Source: Salinivirgaceae bacterium
Lineage (GTDB): Bacteria > Bacteroidota > Bacteroidia > Bacteroidales > SZUA-534
Assembly (NCBI GenBank): GCA_017557785.1
Contig: JAFYYA010000146.1
Coordinates: forward strand, 1-64,000
Direction of reading: 5' to 3'
Length of the DNA: 64,000 nt
Below the pieces are notes generated by a model. That model was not told the origin of the DNA. It saw nothing but the letters and a program-made list of their open reading frames with translations, and did no database searches. The position numbers were made by a program, and so were the translations under genes. Shown one piece after another: positions 26,808 through 34,683 of this stretch. The first letter of the stretch is position 1. Each line of letters opens with the position of its first letter.

Positions 26808-27409
26808 AACATTTTATTGAACAGAACCGCAGTCAGTTCGACGATTGCGAGCCAATGGACGGACACTTCGACCGCTTCATGCAGAAACTCGAAGCCGACC
26901 AGCGCCACACCATCGGCCGCAGCCGCAGCCAACTGCTGCGCATAGCCGCCGTAGCCATCGTTGTGGTTGTGTTGGGCGCAACCGTGGCGGGAAATCTTGT
27001 CCACCACAGTGTCAGGCTGATAGAGACCGAAATGGCCAACGCCGACCGTGAGACACCGATGAAACTTGTCGAGCGCACAACACGCTATGTGAAGGCGAAG
27101 GTTGAACCTGAATACGAGCAGACGCAGAAATACTACATCGGATTGGTTGACAATCGGTTGGATAAAATCCGCACATCTGAAAACGTTGAAGAGGAACAGA
27201 AGGCAGAACTGCTCAAAGAGATGTCGGAAATGGACGAACTGTTTGCCAATCTGCAAAAGGAACTGAAGGCCAACCCCGACAATCCTGTGCTCATCGACGC
27301 CATGATTAATCACTATCAGACCAAAATTGAAGTGTTGAACCAAATAATTAATAATCTGAACAGTATCAAACAATTAAATACAAAACAAGATGAAAAAGTT
27401 GATTTATAG
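26795..27409 (+). CDS. Single-pass membrane protein, probable anti-sigma partner
   Basis: 204 residues: acidic N-terminal cytoplasmic segment (MDELKHFIEQNRSQFDD), one transmembrane helix at about 47-66 (LLRIAAVAIVVVVLGATVAG), then a charged, helical periplasmic part (NVEEEQKAELLKEMSEMDEL) likely to form coiled coil. It overlaps the sigma factor gene upstream and the DUF4097 gene downstream (by 20 bases). Topology and position suggest an anti-sigma factor; no standard anti-sigma domain can be recognised, so this is inference. Confidence 0.75.
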   Translation: MDELKHFIEQNRSQFDDCEPMDGHFDRFMQKLEADQRHTIGRSRSQLLRIAAVAIVVVVLGATVAGNLVHHSVRLIETEMANADRETPMKLVERTTRYVKAKVEPEYEQTQKYYIGLVDNRLDKIRTSENVEEEQKAELLKEMSEMDELFANLQKELKANPDNPVLIDAMINHYQTKIEVLNQIINNLNSIKQLNTKQDEKVDL

Positions 27410-28445
27410 TTTGATGGCGGTCGTCTTGATTGCGGCATTGCCCGCCCAGGCCGCACGAAAAGAGTATAAGAAGGTCTTCCGATACGACTTCAGCATCGAC
27501 CAGAACACGCTTCTCGAAATAGTGAACCGCAACGGCAACATTGTGATTGAGAACACTGACGACGACCGCGTGACCATTGAGGCCGTTGTCACAGGACGCG
27601 GCAGCAGCGATGACGAGGCTGAACGTACATGCCTGAAAATCACACCATCGGCAGTGATGACCGACAACAAGATTACGGTCGGTGCCGAAGTGCCCAGTTC
27701 GCTCAAATACGAGTATTTCGACTTGAGTTACACCATTGTGATGCCAGCCTACACCAACATCAACCTGTCGAACAAATACGGCAATGTGATGATTGACCGA
27801 CTCAACGGCCGCACAAGCATCAAGGTTGGTTACGGCGAGTTGAAAATCAAAGAGTTGAACGATAAGACGGGTGGTTTCCCTGTGGTTGATTTGGCCTACT
27901 CGCGTGAGTCGGAGATTAACGAGATGAACATTGGCGGCGTCAATATGAACTATTCGGGCATCACCATCGACCGCGGTCAGGCAGTGGCCGTGTCGAGCAA
28001 ATACTCGAAACTGACGGTGGGCGCGGCGGCATCAATAGCCATCGAGTCGGCCTACGACAACCTGAACATCGCCAACACTGACAAAATCGACATCTCGACC
28101 CGCTACTCGAAACTGCAGATTGGATACGTGGGCGTGATGGCCAACATCGGAATTGAGTATGGCAGTGTGGTTGTGAACAGCGTCGACAGGGAATTCAAGA
28201 ACATCACCGTCAACGCCAAATACACTGACACTGACGTGGATTTGAAGGGCGTGCGCAACTATTCGTTCGACCTGAACACGAAGTACGGCAACATCACCAC
28301 GCCAACTCACAATCTGCTGTCGCAAGAGATTGTGTCGCACGACAGCAGCAAGTCGGCCAAAGGACAGGCAGGAAATGTTGCCGAAGGCGGAAAAATCAGA
28401 ATTTCAGCAAAATACGGCAGTATCAAGGTGCGGAACAGCAATTAG
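27390..28445 (+). CDS. Secreted DUF4097-like adhesin-fold protein
   Basis: 351 residues with signal peptide MKKLIYSLMAVVLIAALPAQA. The rest is a repetitive beta-helix-like fold: short strands such as NGNIVIENTDDDRVTIEA, NKYGNVMIDRLNGRTSI, SKYSKLTVGAA and TRYSKLQIGYVG. The N/S-K-Y-G/S-x-(I/V/L) turns recur about every 20 residues. DUF4097/DUF4098 proteins are often coupled to ECF sigma and anti-sigma genes, as here. It is periplasmic or surface-located; function unknown. A copy of the 50-bp boundary element lies 20 bases after the stop. Confidence 0.85.
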   Translation: MKKLIYSLMAVVLIAALPAQAARKEYKKVFRYDFSIDQNTLLEIVNRNGNIVIENTDDDRVTIEAVVTGRGSSDDEAERTCLKITPSAVMTDNKITVGAEVPSSLKYEYFDLSYTIVMPAYTNINLSNKYGNVMIDRLNGRTSIKVGYGELKIKELNDKTGGFPVVDLAYSRESEINEMNIGGVNMNYSGITIDRGQAVAVSSKYSKLTVGAAASIAIESAYDNLNIANTDKIDISTRYSKLQIGYVGVMANIGIEYGSVVVNSVDREFKNITVNAKYTDTDVDLKGVRNYSFDLNTKYGNITTPTHNLLSQEIVSHDSSKSAKGQAGNVAEGGKIRISAKYGSIKVRNSN

Positions 28446-28464
28446 CGCTGCCGCCGCAACCTAA

Positions 28465-28538
28465 AACCGCCATCCAAAAATGCGACTGCGAACGGGCTTC
28501 CGTCAAGGGGGCTCATTCGCATTTTTTGTTTTTCGGGC
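28465..28538. repeat. 50-bp boundary element, copy A (complete with both flanks)
   Basis: Core 28476-28525 with inverted ends AAAAATGCGA and TCGCATTTT around a G-rich centre (GGGCTTCCG, AAGGGGG). The left flank AACCGCCATCC is shared with copy B and the right flank TTGTTTTTCGGGC with copy C. Confidence 0.9.
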
Positions 28539-28633
28539 TGTATGATTTGATTCCGATTCTTTTTCAAAATCCCCCAAAAATTCTACATTTACACCGCTGT
28601 TGCGAAACAGTTGCAACATAAAAGTCAGTCGGT

Positions 28634-28852
28634 ATGGACAAAAATACATTGGAATTTGTAACATATTGCATTACAAAACTTTCCGCACGGCTCAAATTGC
28701 CGCAGAAAGAGATATACAGGCGACTGAAAACGTCAGGCATACTCTATGATTACATTGTCCCGTCGTACGATGTGCTGCATACATTCGGCTCGCGCTATCT
28801 GATGGATGACCTGACTGATTATATGCGAGAAAAAGGAGTGTTGAGCGTATGA
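28634..28852 (+). CDS. DUF3791 domain protein, probable antitoxin-like partner
   Basis: 72 residues matching DUF3791: LEFVTYCITKLSARLKL, then LYDYIVPSYDVLHTFGSRYL and DDLTDYMREKGV. It overlaps the next gene by 4 bases (ATGA), as expected for a tightly coupled toxin-antitoxin type unit. The family is widespread next to DUF3990 genes in gut Firmicutes and Bacteroidota. An antitoxin role is inferred from size and coupling; it has not been shown from this sequence. Confidence 0.85.
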   Translation: MDKNTLEFVTYCITKLSARLKLPQKEIYRRLKTSGILYDYIVPSYDVLHTFGSRYLMDDLTDYMREKGVLSV

Positions 28853-29319
28853 GACTTTATCACTCATCGAATATTATTGTTGCTCAACCAGATACGCAGC
28901 ACTCACGCGAATATCTCGATTTCGGGCGTGGATTCTATCTCACAACTCTCTATGAGCAGGCTGCGCGGTATGCACAACGTTTTAAAAGAAGAGGCCAACC
29001 AGCGTGGCTTAACTCATACGAACTAACTGATAATCTTGAACAATGGAATATCAAACGGTTTGACGCTTACGACAAGCCGTGGCTTGATTTTGTTTCAGGG
29101 TGTCGTTCGGGCGAAGATTCGAGCAACTATGATATGGTTGTGGGCGGAATTGCCAACGATAGGGTGATTCTTACGCTTGACAGATATTTCGAGGGCGAAA
29201 TATCGCAAGATGAAGCATTGGGTTTGCTTCGTTTTGAGCGTCCGAACGTCCAATACTGCATTCGTTCGGAACGGATGTTGCAAGAGTGTCTTACCTACAT
29301 TGAAAGCGAACAGTTATGA
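28849..29319 (+). CDS. DUF3990 protein, putative ADP-ribosyltransferase-fold toxin
   Basis: 156 residues. The N-terminal MRLYHSSNIIVAQPDT and REYLDFGRGFYLTTLYEQA are the conserved DUF3990 blocks; that family is placed among ADP-ribosyltransferase-like folds, whose cores carry a comparable G-x-G-F-Y-x-T loop. The C-terminal part contains DFVSGCRSGEDSSNYDMVVGGIANDRV and a conserved QYCIRSER. It overlaps both neighbours by 4 bases. Possible role: toxin modifying a host-cell or phage-takeover target. Activity is not demonstrable from sequence. Confidence 0.85.
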   Translation: MRLYHSSNIIVAQPDTQHSREYLDFGRGFYLTTLYEQAARYAQRFKRRGQPAWLNSYELTDNLEQWNIKRFDAYDKPWLDFVSGCRSGEDSSNYDMVVGGIANDRVILTLDRYFEGEISQDEALGLLRFERPNVQYCIRSERMLQECLTYIESEQL

Positions 29320-29537
29320 GTGAAGAGGGCCTGCAAGTTTTAAAAAGTGCCAAATGCGCACGGATTATCGCCAATATGAGTGAGATGTATGGTGTGTCGC
29401 TCGAAGATGCCACGGATATTTATTATGGTTCGGAAACCGCCAGTATGATAGATGAAGGTGTTGCCGACTTGCAATGCCGCAGCGACAAGTATTTGGCAGG
29501 CGAAGTGTGGCGCGAATATCAGGAAGAAAAGGAGTAA
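29316..29537 (+). CDS. Small acidic third member of the DUF3791-DUF3990 cassette
   Basis: 73 residues (MSEEGLQVLKSAKCARIIAN, SLEDATDIYYGSETASMIDE, DLQCRSDKYLAGEVWREYQ). Its start codon overlaps the DUF3990 stop by 4 bases. It resembles the small partners that accompany DUF3791/DUF3990 pairs, but I could not assign it firmly to DUF3791. It is probably part of the neutralising or regulatory side of the cassette. Confidence 0.75.
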   Translation: MSEEGLQVLKSAKCARIIANMSEMYGVSLEDATDIYYGSETASMIDEGVADLQCRSDKYLAGEVWREYQEEKE

Positions 29538-29595
29538 CCTTTCACTTTTTCCCAACACTAAAATTCCCCCAAAAATCCTATAGTCATCCTAATAT

Positions 29596-29642
29596 GTTAA
29601 CCGCAGAAAAATTCCGTGTTTTTCGTGTGTTCCGTGGTTAAC
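29596..29642. repeat. Inverted-repeat-ended intergenic element
   Basis: GTTAACC and GGTTAAC close a 47-base segment with CCGTGTTTTTCGTG-type A/T-C/G steps. Part of the 29538-29806 gap, which otherwise contains only the 32-bp array below. Confidence 0.45.
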
Positions 29643-29693
29643 AATAAATCTGCGTTCCAAAAAGCGTTGTTTTTCGTGGTTAAACCCCAATAA

Positions 29694-29806
29694 TTGCACC
29701 CGCAAGGTGCAATATTCTCTATAAATTGCACCTACAAAGTGCAAAATTTGTTAAAAACTGCACCCGTGAAGTGCAATTTTACTTATATTTGCAAAAAACA
29801 AGTGCT
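29694..29806 (+). repeat. 32-bp-period palindromic repeats before the second ATPase
   Basis: Copies at 29694, 29726 and 29758 (exact 32-base period) and a degenerate fourth at 29789. Each unit is a palindrome of the form TTGCACC-nnn-AAGGTGCAA (19 bases). The last copy ends at the ATG (29807). A -7 TATATTTG (29784-29791) lies at its front edge, so the palindromes straddle the presumed promoter like operators. Confidence 0.9.
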
Positions 29807-30979
29807 ATGGATACGAACCTAATCACCTATATGCGGAATCAATTGGCAAGCGTGCCAGTTGATTTTCAGCGATATATGTACGAACGAATCAATTGGGGCG
29901 ACCGCCTTTTTGGGTTGGTGGGGCCGCGCGGTGTGGGCAAGACAATTCTGTTTCTGCAATATATTAAGCAGAACTTCGGCCGCGAGCGGATTCTCTACAT
30001 TTCGGCCGACAACACCTATTTTGCAACTCATTCGTTGGTCGAGACAGCCGATGAGTTCAGCCGCGAGGGCGGACAGCATTTGTTTATAGATGAGATACAT
30101 AAATATCCCAATTGGTCGAGAGAACTGAAGCAGATTTACGACACTCATCCCGACTTGAAAATCGCCTTTACGGGCTCGTCGATACTCGACATTAACAAAG
30201 GCGAGGCCGACTTAAGCCGCCGTGCGCCAATGTATTATATGCAAGGGTTGTCGTTTCGTGAGTATCTTGCAATGTTTTATAAGATTACGGTTCCGAAATA
30301 CGAATTGACCGACATTCTTGCAAACCGCGCCGAAATATCCGGAGAGCGCCACCCGCTGCCGATGTTCCGCGACTATCTGCAACGCGGCTACTATCCGTTT
30401 GCTGCAGACAGCCGGTTCGATGTGGAACTGAATCAGGTGGTAAATTTCACAATGGAGGTGGACATTCCGCAGTTTGCCAAAATGAACGTCGCAACAGGGC
30501 AGAAACTGAAAAAATTGCTTGCGATTGTTGCCGAAAGCACGCCATTCAAGCCGGTTATGGACAAGATATCGAAAATGATAAACGTGAGCCGCAACGACGT
30601 TGGCGACTATTTCTACTATATGGAGCGTGCCGGAATGATTGGCCAGTTGCGCGATGCGACAGGCGGAATAATTGGGTTGGGCAAGGTTGAGAAAATCTAT
30701 TTGGATAACACCAATTTAGCATACGTTTTGGGCGGCAACGCAACAAACATCGGCAATGTCCGTGAGACGTTTTTCTTTAATCAGATGAGAGTCAACCATA
30801 AGGTTTTTGCATCAGAAGTTGCTGATTTCAAAATAGATAACTGCACGTTTGAAGTCGGTGGCAAGAGTAAGGGACTTCGGCAGATTGCCAATGTGAAAGA
30901 CGGTTTTGTGGTGAAAGACGACATTGAATATGGTTCGGGCAATATTGTGCCGCTTTGGGCTTTTGGGTTAAACTACTGA
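29807..30979 (+). CDS. AAA ATPase with DUF4143 domain (second copy)
   Basis: 390 residues from the ATG at 29807 (MDTNLITYMRNQL). Walker A GPRGVGKT at residues 39-46, Walker B HLFIDEIHK at 91-99, sensor-like FTGSSILDI, then SFREYLAMFYKI. The C-terminal DUF4143 part has FFNQMRVNHKV and ADFKIDNCTFEVGGKSKG, a variant of the nuclease-like D...E-x-K pattern. It is only distantly similar to the ATPase at 21946 although both have 32-bp arrays in front. The boundary element copy B starts 4 bases after the stop. Confidence 0.88.
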   Translation: MDTNLITYMRNQLASVPVDFQRYMYERINWGDRLFGLVGPRGVGKTILFLQYIKQNFGRERILYISADNTYFATHSLVETADEFSREGGQHLFIDEIHKYPNWSRELKQIYDTHPDLKIAFTGSSILDINKGEADLSRRAPMYYMQGLSFREYLAMFYKITVPKYELTDILANRAEISGERHPLPMFRDYLQRGYYPFAADSRFDVELNQVVNFTMEVDIPQFAKMNVATGQKLKKLLAIVAESTPFKPVMDKISKMINVSRNDVGDYFYYMERAGMIGQLRDATGGIIGLGKVEKIYLDNTNLAYVLGGNATNIGNVRETFFFNQMRVNHKVFASEVADFKIDNCTFEVGGKSKGLRQIANVKDGFVVKDDIEYGSGNIVPLWAFGLNY

Positions 30980-30982
30980 GTC

Positions 30983-31043
30983 AACCGCCATCCAAAAATG
31001 CGACTGCGAACGGGCTTCCGTCAAGGGGGCTCATTCGCATTTT
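30983..31043. repeat. 50-bp boundary element, copy B (left half-flank only)
   Basis: Core 30994-31043 identical to copy A, with the same left flank AACCGCCATCC; the sequence to the right is unrelated to copy A. Confidence 0.9.
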
Positions 31044-31109
31044 ACCGCAATTGCTTTTATCTAATGTGTTAAATAATCCATAATCTAATGTGTTGAATTT
31101 AAAAAAATA

Positions 31110-31117
31110 TATCTTTG
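31110..31117 (+). promoter_or_regulatory. -7 element of the C10 protease operon
   Basis: TATCTTTG, an exact TAnnTTTG match 30 bases before the ATG. Upstream, TCTAATGTGTT recurs at 31060 and 31084 (24-base period) and AATAATCCATAA recurs, perhaps regulator sites. Confidence 0.55.
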
Positions 31118-31147
31118 ACAAATCAATAATCCATAAATCTTAAAACT

Positions 31148-32524
31148 ATGGTAAGTAATTCAAAAGTTTTGTCGTATTCCAAATTCATAATATTGATGAC
31201 GGTAATGTTGATATTCTCTTGCAAAGAGAATGCCGAAATTTTTCAAGAAGATGAATCAACTGAAGATGTTGAAGAATTTGCGTTTTTTGATCCTGACAAT
31301 CCGTTAAATGTTTCTTCCTGTGATGCGGAAGATGTAGCCTGTGTATTTATGCAAAGTGATAGGGGAGAAAACAACCAAAAGGCATCAAACATTTTATATA
31401 GCACACAAGAAATCACCGTTATCCCTGATGAAAATATGGAACCTGCCATGTACGTGATTAACCTTGATCCTGATGGTTTTTGTATAGTATCGGCCACCAA
31501 ACAGATAGATCCAATACTTGCATATTGTGACGAAGGTACGTTTGATTTAGAAAATATATCGCCAGGATTAGTAACATGGTTATATGAGGAAATGGAAAAA
31601 ATCCAATACGTTAGAAACGATACATCTTATGTCGCACCTGAAATGGTAGCAAGCGTATGGCATAAATATACAAGCATTAATGATAAGAGACGTTATGCGT
31701 CACCTAACAAAGTAATACAGCAAGTTGGTTTATCAAACGGCCCCCTATTAAAAACAAAATGGGGACAAGATTATCCCTACAATTATTACGCTCAAGAAGC
31801 TTGTCCTGAATTAAAAGTGACAAGATATTTGGGAAAATACCCTATAGGTTGCGTTGCGACGGCTACGGCCCAAGTATTAAAATACTACTCATATCCTGCT
31901 AATAAGTACAAATGGGAAAAAATGAAAGATACGTATAGTGTTCTCTCAATGATGGATGATGGTGCATATGATATGGCTAAAATGTTCATTGATATAGCGA
32001 CTTGGCTAAAGATGAAATATGATTGTAAAGGTTCAGGGGCATATACATCAGATATCCCCAATATATTAAAAACAAAATTCAATTATGCTTCTGGTGGAAC
32101 ATATCAATATTTGTCAATTGAAGATGCCAAACCATTAGTTAGTAGTGAAATATTGGCAGGACGTCCTGTGATAATGGACGGTTATAATTACCATACTACT
32201 AAAACCACTGGGAAACTATGGTGGAAAAAAGTTAAAGATTTGTATGATGGGGGACATTGTTGGGTATGTGATGGTTACAAGCAACTCATATATACGACTG
32301 TTATAAGACTTGGAACAAATTCAACGGAGAAATATTCTGTTCAATATTTTTATCATATGAATTGGGGATGGGGTGGTGCCGGCATGGAAGAAAACTATGA
32401 TAATAATGGTTGGTTTTCATTTAGTGACATTGAAATTGATGACCCTTATATAAGGGATGAAAAAGGTGAAAAGTTTAATTTCCAATACAAAAGAGGCTAC
32501 TTAACAGGTATAAAAGCAAAATAA
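31148..32524 (+). CDS. Peptidase C10 (streptopain/SpeB family) lipoprotein
   Basis: 458 residues. Signal peptide with lipobox IFSC (Cys25), an N-terminal Spi-like propeptide (about 45-200), then the cysteine protease domain: nucleophile Cys235 in PIGCVATATAQV and general base His370 in GGHCWVCDGY, followed by HMNWGWGGAGMEENYDNNGW. Bacteroides and Prevotella relatives cleave host proteins and are secreted as zymogens. Codon use is much more AT-rich than that of neighbouring genes, suggesting recent transfer. It is followed one base later by a lipoprotein gene. Confidence 0.93.
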   Translation: MVSNSKVLSYSKFIILMTVMLIFSCKENAEIFQEDESTEDVEEFAFFDPDNPLNVSSCDAEDVACVFMQSDRGENNQKASNILYSTQEITVIPDENMEPAMYVINLDPDGFCIVSATKQIDPILAYCDEGTFDLENISPGLVTWLYEEMEKIQYVRNDTSYVAPEMVASVWHKYTSINDKRRYASPNKVIQQVGLSNGPLLKTKWGQDYPYNYYAQEACPELKVTRYLGKYPIGCVATATAQVLKYYSYPANKYKWEKMKDTYSVLSMMDDGAYDMAKMFIDIATWLKMKYDCKGSGAYTSDIPNILKTKFNYASGGTYQYLSIEDAKPLVSSEILAGRPVIMDGYNYHTTKTTGKLWWKKVKDLYDGGHCWVCDGYKQLIYTTVIRLGTNSTEKYSVQYFYHMNWGWGGAGMEENYDNNGWFSFSDIEIDDPYIRDEKGEKFNFQYKRGYLTGIKAK

Positions 32525-32525
32525 T

Positions 32526-33008
32526 ATGAAAAACACTATATTATTAATCGGTATCTGCTGCTTGCTTTTTTCTTGTCAAAAAGAAAATGAAGATAGAATA
32601 ATAAGAGGTTATTTTCCAACACCTGTTGTAACGTTCTCAATATTGGATAAGGATGGTAACGACTTACTTAATCCTTATAATCCAAATAGTTATAAACATA
32701 ACGATATAGCCTTGTATAAAGATTCTCTATGCACAATAAAAAGATGTGAAAATTATGACATTAGGTATTATACATTGGAAGATAACACTAAATGGTGTAT
32801 AGAATTTTGGGCATACTGCGATTCAAAAAAAATCAGACCAGAGTTTAATGACACGATATGTTGCGCAACAAACTATCTCAAACTAAATGATACAACCATT
32901 GATACCGTTTATAGTGAATACATAATAAGCGGACAGCTAAAGGCCTTATGCACAATATTGTACAATGGAGATGATATTTTCCATACACGTGGATATGCAA
33001 TAAAATAA
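32526..33008 (+). CDS. Lipoprotein paired with the C10 protease
   Basis: 160 residues: lipobox LFSC (Cys17), then a beta-rich domain with paired Cys (CTIKRC, DTICC) and no recognised family. It starts one base after the protease stop, so the two are translationally coupled. In Bacteroides, C10 proteases are often next to small lipoprotein inhibitors; this could be such an immunity or inhibitor protein, which is inference. It shares the low GC of the protease. Confidence 0.78.
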   Translation: MKNTILLIGICCLLFSCQKENEDRIIRGYFPTPVVTFSILDKDGNDLLNPYNPNSYKHNDIALYKDSLCTIKRCENYDIRYYTLEDNTKWCIEFWAYCDSKKIRPEFNDTICCATNYLKLNDTTIDTVYSEYIISGQLKALCTILYNGDDIFHTRGYAIK

Positions 33009-33044
33009 TACTATTTAGGATTTACATCAAGATTTGCCAACAGC

Positions 33045-33108
33045 AAAAAATGCGACTGCGAACGGGCTTCCGCCAAGGGGGCTCATTCGCATTTTTTGTT
33101 TTTCGGGC
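33045..33108. repeat. 50-bp boundary element, copy C (right half-flank only)
   Basis: Core 33046-33095 with one substitution relative to A and B, and the same right flank TTGTTTTTCGGGC as copy A; the left side is unrelated. Confidence 0.9.
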
Positions 33109-33241
33109 ATTCGTCGGGGTGCTTTTTGCAAATTGCTGTCAATCTTAAAAATAACTTGTTATTAAAGTGTTAATTGCGACAAAATTCAGTTTGGTGCCGT
33201 AAAATATTAAGTAATAATTTAGTTGCACAAAATTCTATGCT

Positions 33242-34672
33242 ATGCGAGAATCAGGCGATTTGTACGAGGATAAGGAAATGGCGTCGAACGTCAGGCGGTA
33301 CGAGACTATGAAAAAGACAGGCGTGCCGCAGTATTTCGACGTTGATGAATATCTGATGATTGTCGATTACTACATGCAGCGCGATATGCAGAACAAGGCC
33401 GTTGAGGCTTGCGAGACCGCTCTGAAAGTTCACGGCAACGACCCCGAACTGCTGCTCAAACAGGCACAGATTCAGGTGCATCAGGGCAAGGTGAAGGCCG
33501 CCATCAAAGCCATTCTGCCACTCGAGCCGCTGCTGTCCGACCACTACGAGTTCTACCTGACCAAAGCGTCGGCTCTGCTTCAGTTGGGCAAGAGCGAGGA
33601 ACTGTTCATCGAGAGTTTCCAGAAGGCGCTCGAATTGAGCACCGATGTGGACCCCGAAGAGCGCGAAGACATTTTTATGAGCATTGGTGAGATGCTCGAA
33701 GGCGGACAGTTCTTCAAACCCGCGCTGTCAATCTACAAGGTTGCCGCCCGCGAGTTCCCCGAAAACATCGATTTTCTATTTAAAATAGGTGTGTGCTACG
33801 AGAATCTCGACCGATTCGATGACAGCATCGCCGCCTACAATCGTGCCATCGACCTTGACCCGTTTTCAGAAAGCGCATGGTACAATTTGGGCATTGTTTA
33901 CAACAGCATAGGCGAGTACGACAAGGCCATTGAGGCCTACAATTTTGCCACCGCCATCGACCCTACGTTCTACGACGCTGTGTTCAACAAGGGCAACACC
34001 TGCTGCAACGCGGGCTACTACGAGGAAGGGCTCAAGTGCTATCAGGATTATCTGAAGGCTTATCCCAACAGCGTTTCGGCGCAGTGCTATTTGGGCGAGT
34101 GCCTGTACCATCTCGACCGACTCGACGATGCAGAGCGCTGCTTCAACAGCATTGTGGGCATGTTCAGCGACAATGCCGACGCATGGTTTGGCAAGGCAAT
34201 GATTTTCAGCACCCGTCGGGAGTTCGATTTAGCCATCGACGCGCTTGAGAAAGTGCTTCATGCCGACCCCGAGCACGATTCGGCATGGCATCAGTTGGGA
34301 CGGATTTTGGCCCAAAACAACAATTTCGAGGGGGCGATTGAGGCCTACAAGAAATCGCTCGAACTCAACCGCTACGAGCCGATTGCGTGGGAAAATCTAG
34401 CGTTGGCCTATTCGGCTATCGACGATGACCAGACCGCCATCGACGTGCTCAACAAGGGTCTCGACTATATGCCCGACGACAGCATTCTGCTCTACGTGTT
34501 GGCCGCCATCTGCCTGCTGATTCACCGCACCGACGAGTGCTTGCGCCACTTCCGCAAGGCTTTCCGCCAGGACCCCGACCTTTGCGAGCATTTCATCAGC
34601 ATTGTGCCCGAATCGGCCATCCCGACGGAAATAATGAAGATTATCAAGAATCAAAATAATGACAATCACTAA
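33242..34672 (+). CDS. Tetratricopeptide repeat protein
   Basis: 476 residues made almost wholly of 34-residue TPR helical pairs. Clear units read AWYNLGIVYNSIGEYDKAIE, AVFNKGNTCCNAGYYEEGLK, AWHQLGRILAQNNNFEGAIE and AWENLALAYSAIDDDQTAID; weaker ones occupy the first half. It is a soluble scaffold for protein contacts; no catalytic domain and no signal peptide. It heads an operon with the threonine-synthase-like gene (11-base gap) and the DUF368 gene. Confidence 0.9.
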   Translation: MRESGDLYEDKEMASNVRRYETMKKTGVPQYFDVDEYLMIVDYYMQRDMQNKAVEACETALKVHGNDPELLLKQAQIQVHQGKVKAAIKAILPLEPLLSDHYEFYLTKASALLQLGKSEELFIESFQKALELSTDVDPEEREDIFMSIGEMLEGGQFFKPALSIYKVAAREFPENIDFLFKIGVCYENLDRFDDSIAAYNRAIDLDPFSESAWYNLGIVYNSIGEYDKAIEAYNFATAIDPTFYDAVFNKGNTCCNAGYYEEGLKCYQDYLKAYPNSVSAQCYLGECLYHLDRLDDAERCFNSIVGMFSDNADAWFGKAMIFSTRREFDLAIDALEKVLHADPEHDSAWHQLGRILAQNNNFEGAIEAYKKSLELNRYEPIAWENLALAYSAIDDDQTAIDVLNKGLDYMPDDSILLYVLAAICLLIHRTDECLRHFRKAFRQDPDLCEHFISIVPESAIPTEIMKIIKNQNNDNH

Positions 34673-34683
34673 TTTACGCGTAT

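Noticed and set aside
29316..29537. Calling the third cassette gene a second DUF3791
   Set aside because: It lacks the YIVPxYDVLHT block that defines the first one, so only a general label is given.
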